Assembly: GCA_000934455.1 (NCBI GenBank)
Contig: KN886281.1
Coordinates: 5,336 to 45,113 of the forward strand
Source: Apostichopus parvimensis
Lineage: Eukaryota; Echinodermata; Holothuroidea; Aspidochirotida; Stichopodidae
Direction: 5' to 3'
Length of the DNA: 39,778 nt
Shown: positions 33,701 to 39,778 of the stretch, piece after piece
Layout of the letters: every line of letters begins with the position of its first letter
Numbering within the stretch: position 1 is the stretch's first letter
The notes under the pieces: generated by a model
What the model was told of the DNA's origin: nothing
The model's input: the letters and a program-made list of their open reading frames with translations, nothing else
Databases searched by the model: none
Position numbers and translations under genes: made by a program

Positions 33701-35026
33701 GGGTACAAATTTATACTGTCTCTGCAATGGGGCCTTAAAACAAGCCTCGGACGAACCTAGCACCATTTTAATACCAAGAACAAATTGGCGCTTCAGTCTG
33801 GCTGGGCCTTGGATAGTCTTGGACCCAGCAGTACACAGGTTCCAAACCATTAAATAGGCAGGCCAATCCACCTATCTGTTTGCATAACAAGTATTTCAAG
33901 TTCGTGAAACATCTCATTGGGTATATGAATTCAATCGGTAAAAAAATTGTTAAGTCTAGAAAAAGTTACAGCCAATCAAGATCACTTACAACACACTATT
34001 ATTGCTGATCAATTTGCTGACTGAAATCTAGCATAATTTAATCCTGGCTGTTTAATATTACAGTTAATCGATAATATTACAGTACTGTCTGACAAATATT
34101 GTCTGAGATAAAAATAGAAGAAAAAAAAAGGACATTTGCCAATCAAAATTGGATACGTATGTATGTATGTATATGTGATCTTCCCGCAAGCAGGAACTCG
34201 CGAAAGAAGCCATGGAGGCTTTTAGACTCGCAAGCTGACCGAAGCCAATCTCTCGGCACACATCCATTTAACGTCCATGTCGGGAAGTTGTTATTGAACA
34301 ACACCCTTGCCAGACGACAAACATTGCTGTCGGCGGGAATCAGACCGGGGATCTCATGACTGGAAGACGCCGGCGTTAACCACTAGGCTATACACTCCGA
34401 CGTATTCAGTCACTGTGAAACATTTGCAAAACATTCTAAACCCAAAGGGAGACAAGAAAGTTTACAGTAATAGCCTCCTAAATTGAAATCAGCAATGTTT
34501 TATACACTTCAACTACGTGTGGGGGTCGAGGGTGTGTAAGGGAGGGGATGAATTTCCATTTGGGGTAGCATGTCATACTGTTAACATAATAGGATTATTG
34601 TTTTAGTATTATCTTTCATCATTATGTTTATTAAACATTTATTATAATTTTATTTTATTTTTTTGGTGTATATGCCAACCCCCCCCCCCCCCAAGGGTCC
34701 ATTTTCTCCACACAATTTGGTTAACAAACACGAAGGTAATCCTGGCCTAAAAATTCAGGTTACTTTCACTGACTAACTGCCATAAGACTTTGCCCATTTG
34801 TCAGCAGCACCAAAAAGTCCCTTGCATTTTTCTGCCAATAGCCATTTAGAATATAAACACATGATTAGTTGGGGTAACAATTGCATGATTTCTCTACCAG
34901 ACATAAGCCCTGTATTTACTGCTTTTTATCAGCAAACATTTAATGTACTCCTCCCATAAACCTGTACAGTATTCCACAATTCAAGAAACTGCCAGTGGGA
35001 AATTAATTTTAGCCCGTTGACATTTT
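30768..35026. other. Convergent intergenic interval, no gene recognised
   Basis: AT-rich sequence between the Aurora 3' end and the tandem array next to the FAM210B-like gene. The open frames are short, with no domain or splice-consistent neighbour. Recognisable pieces are an inverted GCAGTCCAC pair (31631-31639 and 31753-31761), an AGAGAG-rich stretch near 32396-32425, a C-rich stretch near 33590-33650, a fragment starting CAGGGGGCGTACTGG near 33686, SINE copy B (34155-34401) and a 14-base poly-C run at 34679-34692. Confidence 0.6.
34155..34401 (-). mobile_element. tRNA-derived SINE, near-intact (copy B)
   Basis: On the minus strand it is the same element as copy A. The A box TAGCCTAGTGG is at 34390-34380, and a damaged B box GGTCTGATTCC (TC swapped to CT) at 34346-34336. 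The tail is ATACATACATAC. By hand comparison the body and tail are identical to copy A, and about six differences fall in the tRNA-like head and just after it. It is inverted relative to copy A, about 15 kb away. Confidence 0.9.
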
Positions 35027-35137
35027 AAGCACTTACATTTTATAGCCAGTGGAGAAAAGTGTGAAATTAATTGTCGCCAAAGTCCAATTCAATCCACATA
35101 TTAATAATATCTCAACTTACTCTTTGACTAATTAATA

Positions 35138-35249
35138 GTAGAATAAAACTGTTAGCAAACTGCTTATCCACTAGAGAGCCTGTGTAATAGAATGTGTAAA
35201 AGTAAGTTGGCCTGACGTTTCGATCCTAGCAGGATCTTCTTCAGAGGCT
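35138..35249 (-). mobile_element. 112-bp insertion with 9-bp target duplication
   Basis: TAATTAATA flanks the segment on both sides (35129-35137 and 35250-35258). A neighbouring array unit at about 35688-35701 (GACTAATTAATAAGAG) shows the uninterrupted site. On the minus strand the insertion begins with the hammerhead-like motif at 35248-35210 and continues to 35138. It has no coding capacity. It is likely a short non-autonomous retroelement or the end of a Penelope-like element. Confidence 0.75.
35210..35248 (-). ncRNA. Hammerhead-ribozyme-like motif
   Basis: Read on the minus strand: stem I arm GCCT, then CTGAAGA (fits CUGANGA), one extra A, stem II GATCC with loop TGCTA and GGATC, then GAAA, CGTC, and stem I arm AGGC. 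Thus C3-A9, G12-A15.1 and U16.1-C17 of a type I hammerhead are in the right order. Stem III would be minimal (A-C facing G-U with no loop). The extra A before stem II may weaken or abolish activity. Hammerheads with tiny stem III are known from Penelope-like elements. Confidence 0.45.
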
Positions 35250-36070
35250 TAATTAATAAGTGTTATAATATTGCATGTGTACACTAATTGTGAACTTGCA
35301 TTAAGTAAACAACAAATCTATGTGATGTAATTTCTTTTGCATCTTGATATAACTGTTTAAAATTCTCACACATTTTATATCAGTTGAGAACATTATGGAA
35401 TTTATTGTTGCCAAAGTCCAATTCAATCCACATTTTAATAATATCTCAACTTTCTCTTTGACTCACTTTACTAATAATAGTTATGATATTTCATGTACAC
35501 TAATTGTGAACTCGCATTAAGTAAACAACAAATCTTTGTGATGATATAATTTCTGTTACATCTTGATAAAACTGTTTAAAACTCTCACACATTTTATAGT
35601 CAGTTGAGAAAATTATGGAATTCATTATTGCCAAAGTCTGCTTCAATCCACATTTTGATAATATCTCAATTTTCTCTTTGACTAATTAATAAGAGTTATA
35701 AAATTACATGTGTACACTAATTGTAAACTGGCATTAAGTAAACAACAAATCTATGTGATGTAATTTCTGTTGTATCTTGATATAACTGTTTAAAACTCTC
35801 ACACATTTTATAGCCAGTGGAGAAAATTATGAAATTCATTGTTGCCAAAGTTCAATTCAATCCACATTTTTAATAATATCTCAACTTTCTCTTTGATTCA
35901 CTTGACTAATAAGAGTTACAATATTACATGTGTACACTAATTGTGAACTGGTATTAGGTAAACAACAAATCTATGTGATGTAATTTCTGTTGTATCTTGA
36001 TATGACTGTTTAAAACTCTCACATATGTTATGTGAACTAAATAATGGAGTCACAACTCACACCTCTTCTT

Positions 36071-36076
36071 TTTATT
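36071..36076 (-). terminator. Candidate poly(A) signal of the FAM210B-like gene
   Basis: TTTATT on the plus strand reads AATAAA on the minus strand, about 29 bases after the stop codon at 36105-36107. If used, the 3'UTR would be very short and would end next to the tandem array. Confidence 0.45.
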
Positions 36077-36104
36077 ATACAGCTGATTCAATACCTTTAT
36101 CAAA

Positions 36105-39100
36105 TCATGATTTGACAGCCTTTTTCACTTTTAGAAATCCGACCGATCGTAAATATCTAACAATGAAAGGAGTGCAGGTTAAAGTGACGGCGATTCGAAC
36201 AGGAGCAAAAACTTTGTGGACACCGTACGCGACTACAAATGTGCTGGCCCCTGCGGCTAACTTGGATGAGATGATATCCTCCCCAAAGTGTAGCATCTTC
36301 AGCAAGCTTTGGACATCAAGCCCACTGTGAGAGGAAAAAAAGAAGTGAAACAGGGGTAAAAGGATGACATATTTGAGAGGTAGTGACGTGTTCCTTCATT
36401 CAACACTCTCTCATGTTTGGAATGCTATGTAACCAAAGCTACCAAGGAATTCCTTAAATAAAATTACAATTGATGACACTAAGAAACCTCATACATATTT
36501 TATTCCCCCAAATGAAGACAAACGAGCAAGTAATACATAATTCCATTCATTTCGTTATGTTTTGTCTTTCATAATAACATGTAAATTAAGCAAACAAGAA
36601 TATTTGAAAATCTGTCAGTTTGCACTTCAAATAATCTGAAATGAAACTCAATTAGACATACCATTAATGTAGTATATTTTTGTGGTATGTTTATTAGTAA
36701 GAAATGTGGACATTTCATTATTGAAAATAACACTGATGATGATGACCTTAAATTTTATATCAGCTCTATTGTCTGGTATATGATGTCCAGAATAAGGACT
36801 TCCTAAGAAGAATATTTCCCAAAATTTTGCACAGAAAACTACAACTGTCTTAATATAAGTAGTTGAATGTCACAGCCATGTTTCTATGGTGAAATAAATG
36901 TGAGGATTGGGACAATTTCAAATGTTTCTTTTTTTTTCTCTCTCAACCTGTAAATCCTATAATGACATGCTCTGATGTAGGCAGTATTGCTAAGTGTACA
37001 AACTGTGCAGAATTCTATGACCTGAACACATGATTTTATCTACAGATGCAAAGTTTTCAAACTGCTTGCGAACGCAACCTTTTTATATACGTGCGAAATA
37101 AGAAACAGTATGTGACGTAAATGAAAACACTCAGTGATGTTGTTGTAATGCTTAATTAAGCATTGATAACTTAAAATGACAAAGAGAATTTAAAATGCTA
37201 AAAGAAACTTGAGCAAAAGCTGCATTTTATATTGAAACTGTTAAACTGAATAATCAACAGGGTATTAAGAGCTCCTAAAATAGCATGACTTGCTTTTAAC
37301 ATTGCTTACTGCAATAACAATAATTAATGAGGATGAACTAGTGCCAAATACTGTTTAAACAACAACATGACAATCTATATGTGTTTCTTACAAAAACAGA
37401 GAAAGTTTATGAACTAGAATGGTTTAATTGTATGGATTCTATGGTATAATTAGTGGGATCTTTAAGAAATCTGACATCTGAAAATTCCCTTCTTGAATTA
37501 TCATGCTATAATAACATTTTTTTTAAAATTATTATTTTAACCTCTACTGACCTCTAAATAAATGAGGGAAAAATTAGTTAGGGCTAATTCACCAAATTCT
37601 ATTCAGTTCCAGACCAAAGTCAGACCAAAGTCTATTCAGTTCCAACGATATACATATTTTCACATGTGACAATATTTTACATTACATTTGGTAAGTTACT
37701 GAAAGAAAGCAAATAAATTGTGACATGGGATTTAAAGCAGATGATGCCTTTTTTTCTCACTTTTGCAAATAATATGAAAAGCAACAAATGTGTTATTAAC
37801 TACTACTTCTACTAAACTAAGGTTCAATGCACATGACAAAGGAAACAAGTAAACTAAACATTAAAGAATGTGTCTTGTCTCCCAGAATGAATACCTTTGA
37901 AATATTTAAGTTTATGTTATTTTGTGTTCATGTGTTATGTTTATGTTACTGTTTCATAACCTTATTTCCCTTTCCACAAGTTTCCATAGCGAAATTCCAT
38001 ACCGAATAGATACACAGTTTTACTTCTACTCCAAAAGGTGCAGGTAGAAGGTAGTTGGTATCAACTTTCTGCCCACTGTTTATATGCAAATCAAGTTAAG
38101 ATGGGTATATCTGCTCTAAAACCGTGATTGATTAGGCTAAAAGCAACAATATGTAGTTTGAACAGTAACAGGATTTCTTAAAAAAAAATTAGAGCATCCA
38201 TTGTGATATTAAAGCAAAAACCATCATAAGAGGAAGTGAGTTTGATGGTGAGAGGCGTTGAATACACAGCTGCAAATAATTTCAAATATACTGTTTATCC
38301 ATCATGCAAAAGAATTGCTCTAATTAATTATTCAAATTTCACGGTGAATTTTCTACATTATGCAGTGATCATTCAAATGCATAAATGCCATGGGGACCTG
38401 CAAGGTTACAAGCACATAATTAGTTGCACACTGAAGTGTCACAGGGTGGTACTGTTTGAATGGTGCACACTTTGGTGTATTGCTGTGACAAGTCACCAAT
38501 AACTAATGGTTAACTGTAGTAAAGTGAGAAGACCTTAGCCTAACATACAAGACTGTAAACCTTCAACTGCTATTGTTGTTAAGTAGTAGAAATTTAGGTA
38601 AGAATTAGCTAAGCATACTAGGATGGTTTGGTGAGGTAACATGTGCATTGGTAATGCTCTATCACATTACAAACATGGATCAACCTATAGTTAATACAAC
38701 CGGCTAATTTAATTTCAACACTTCCCTACAAAAGCATGATTTCATGACTCTCAAAAGGGAATAGTTACCTGCCAGAGAAAAACTGGAGAAAAAAAAAATC
38801 ATATGATAAAGAGCAAATTATGAGTGTATGATTTTTTGTTTTGTTACTTCACCTTGAAACTGCCAGATAAAAACCTCCAAGTGACATGAGCGATATGCAG
38901 ACATGAAATATAATGACTGTTGAACCGTAATCTCTAACTGCCAGCTTTAGACGTTGCCTTTGTGTCAGACTCACCTGACCATCAGGTGCAGCACTTGAAC
39001 TATAGGAACGCCCACTAGACCCTTGGGCCACATCAGCCATCGCCAACTTGCCAAACATGGAGTTCGTCCGGCAGTATTTGGTACTCCCAGGAAGGCAGGT

Positions 39101-39604
39101 TCCTTGCAGAATACATGCAATATCTTCCGACCACAACTGGTGTGCTGTTTGTCTTCCGCTGTTTTTGGCTCCGTCTAGCGAAAAGTGTCTACTCTCGTCG
39201 GAACTCGCCGTGTTTGGAAGGAATGGTCTGAGGGTGTGGAATGAACTACTCTGAGTTCTGACGGAACTCTGAACAATGTCATACAGGAAGGGTTTACCAA
39301 ACATGGAGTTTGTACGGCAATACCTGGTACTACCTGGCATGCAACTGCCCTGGAGAATGCAGGCCATATCTTCCGACCATGGTTCGTATGCACCGAAAGG
39401 CGCTTTTCCCTGCCGACTGTGCAAACATCTACTACCTGTGGATGGCCGGGTATATTCTGTTCCCAAGAACTGAGTGGGTTCTCTTTGTTGAGCAACTTGC
39501 CCAGATGTGGCTGACCCTACTAAAGGTTTATTCATCAGTTGATTGAAACAGTTGGGTTTCACAGTGACTCTGATAGCATTGAGGCTCATTTGAACCAGAG
39601 CCAT
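36105..39604 (-). CDS. FAM210B: FAM210B-like mitochondrial DUF1279 protein, 2 coding exons
   Basis: Exons 39604-38853 and 36324-36105 join in phase 2 to 323 aa; human FAM210B is 192 aa. The DUF1279 domain (about 219-315) crosses the junction. Before it are LAVRDYGSTV and a membrane segment (about 229-248, FHVCISLMSLGGFYLAV). After it are SKLAAGASTFVVAYGVHK, FAPVRI and PFIVRYLRSVGF, closely matching FAM210B. FAM210B is a mitochondrial membrane protein linked to heme synthesis and mitochondrial metabolism in vertebrates. The basic N-terminus is compatible with mitochondrial import. Residues 76-104 and 158-186 are two near-identical copies of a 29-residue motif with three cysteines, absent from human FAM210B as I know it. 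The start ATG has a good context (AAAATGG). An acceptor (TTTTCCACAG) at 39668-39669 suggests an upstream noncoding exon. FAM210A is less likely because it diverges in both membrane segments. Confidence 0.88.
39047..39133 (-). repeat. FAM210B-like cysteine motif, copy 2
   Basis: Residues 158-186, beginning WSEDIACILQGTC and ending CRTNSMFGK, with cysteines at 164, 170 and 178 (C-x5-C-x7-C). It matches copy 1 at 25 of 29 residues; all four changes are conservative. Confidence 0.9.
39293..39379 (-). repeat. FAM210B-like cysteine motif, copy 1
   Basis: Residues 76-104, beginning WSEDMACILQGSC and ending CRTNSMFGK, with cysteines at 82, 88 and 96. It lies 82 residues before copy 2. Weak similarity continues about 15 residues past each copy (DIVQSSVRTQSSS versus DVAQGSSGRSYSS). 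Confidence 0.9.
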
Positions 39605-39778
39605 TTTTGTTGTATCGTTTCTCTTTTGGATACCTAACTAAAATTTTGTTAAGTTTCAAAATATTACCTGTGGAAAATAAGAAAAAAACAAAGAGTTTAA
39701 GACTGTATTATTAGTCAACTTTTACAATAGCAGAAACACTTGCAGGCTGTAATAAGGTCATAAGAATTTATGACCAAG
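39605..39778. other. 5' flank of the FAM210B-like gene
   Basis: 39605-39667 is probably 5'UTR, because an AG acceptor with a pyrimidine-rich stretch precedes 39667 on the minus strand. The rest is likely intron. The promoter would be beyond the window. Confidence 0.5.

Larger units (their letters stand above)
35027..36027. repeat. Tandem array, unit about 215-220 bp, four copies
   Basis: The landmark ACATTTTATAGCCAGTGGAG or its variants recurs near 35034, 35370, 35590 and 35805. Each is followed by TTGCCAAAGTCCAATTCAAT and, further on, TGTACACTAATTGTGAAC. The first spacing is about 336 bp because unit 1 carries a 112-bp insertion; the others are about 220 and 215 bp. The array ends just downstream of the FAM210B-like gene's stop codon. 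Confidence 0.9.

Noticed and set aside
34064-34359. Protein frames shared by 34064-34359 and 19157-19592
   Set aside because: They are the same SINE read in various frames; the similarity is at the DNA level.
35027-36027. CRISPR-like array
   Set aside because: The repeat unit is a continuous 215-220 bp tandem unit without unique spacers, and the genome is animal.
38849-38853. FAM210B-like protein ending at residue 251 (VSR then stop)
   Set aside because: The stop lies in an intron just after a GT donor; splicing to 36324 restores the rest of the DUF1279 domain in frame.

Overview
The window is eukaryotic: coding sequence is split by GT-AG introns, intergenic DNA is AT-rich and full of repeats, and spliced exons from both strands give four recognisable animal proteins. 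Protein similarity, a short-chain collagen C4-type secreted protein, and an Aurora kinase that mixes vertebrate Aurora-A and Aurora-B residues point to a marine invertebrate deuterostome. An echinoderm or other ambulacrarian is my best guess, but the species cannot be fixed from the sequence alone.

Layout. (1) 609-7859, minus: a five-exon gene for a secreted protein with a signal peptide, a coiled coil, a very short collagen triple-helix stretch and a C-terminal short-chain-collagen-C4-like domain. Its first three introns each carry a different tandem array. (2) 7860-12221: a gene-free interval with old repeats. (3) 12222-21869, minus: a complete ten-exon N-acetylgalactosamine-6-sulfatase gene (GALNS, 527 aa). 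Its introns hold a near-intact tRNA-derived SINE, a 654-bp element with terminal inverted repeats, and a small inverted-repeat element with a telomere-like core. (4) 21870-24592: the head-to-head upstream region shared by GALNS and the Aurora gene. (5) 24627-30191, plus: a complete Aurora kinase coding sequence in eight coding exons (365 aa). (6) 30192-36104: convergent intergenic DNA with a second, inverted SINE copy and a roughly 220-bp tandem array. One unit of that array is interrupted by a 112-bp insertion carrying a hammerhead-ribozyme-like motif. (7) 36105-39604, minus: a two-exon FAM210B-like mitochondrial DUF1279 protein (323 aa) with an unusual duplicated cysteine motif in its N-terminal half.

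The four genes have no evident shared pathway (extracellular matrix, lysosomal glycosaminoglycan breakdown, mitosis, mitochondrial membrane). This is ordinary animal gene order, not an operon or gene cluster. Exon joins were checked by hand for phase: every junction in the four models keeps the reading frame. The most unusual items are the hammerhead-like insertion, the FAM210B-like cysteine repeat, the A/B mosaic Aurora, and the small inverted-repeat element with telomere-like repeats inside it.
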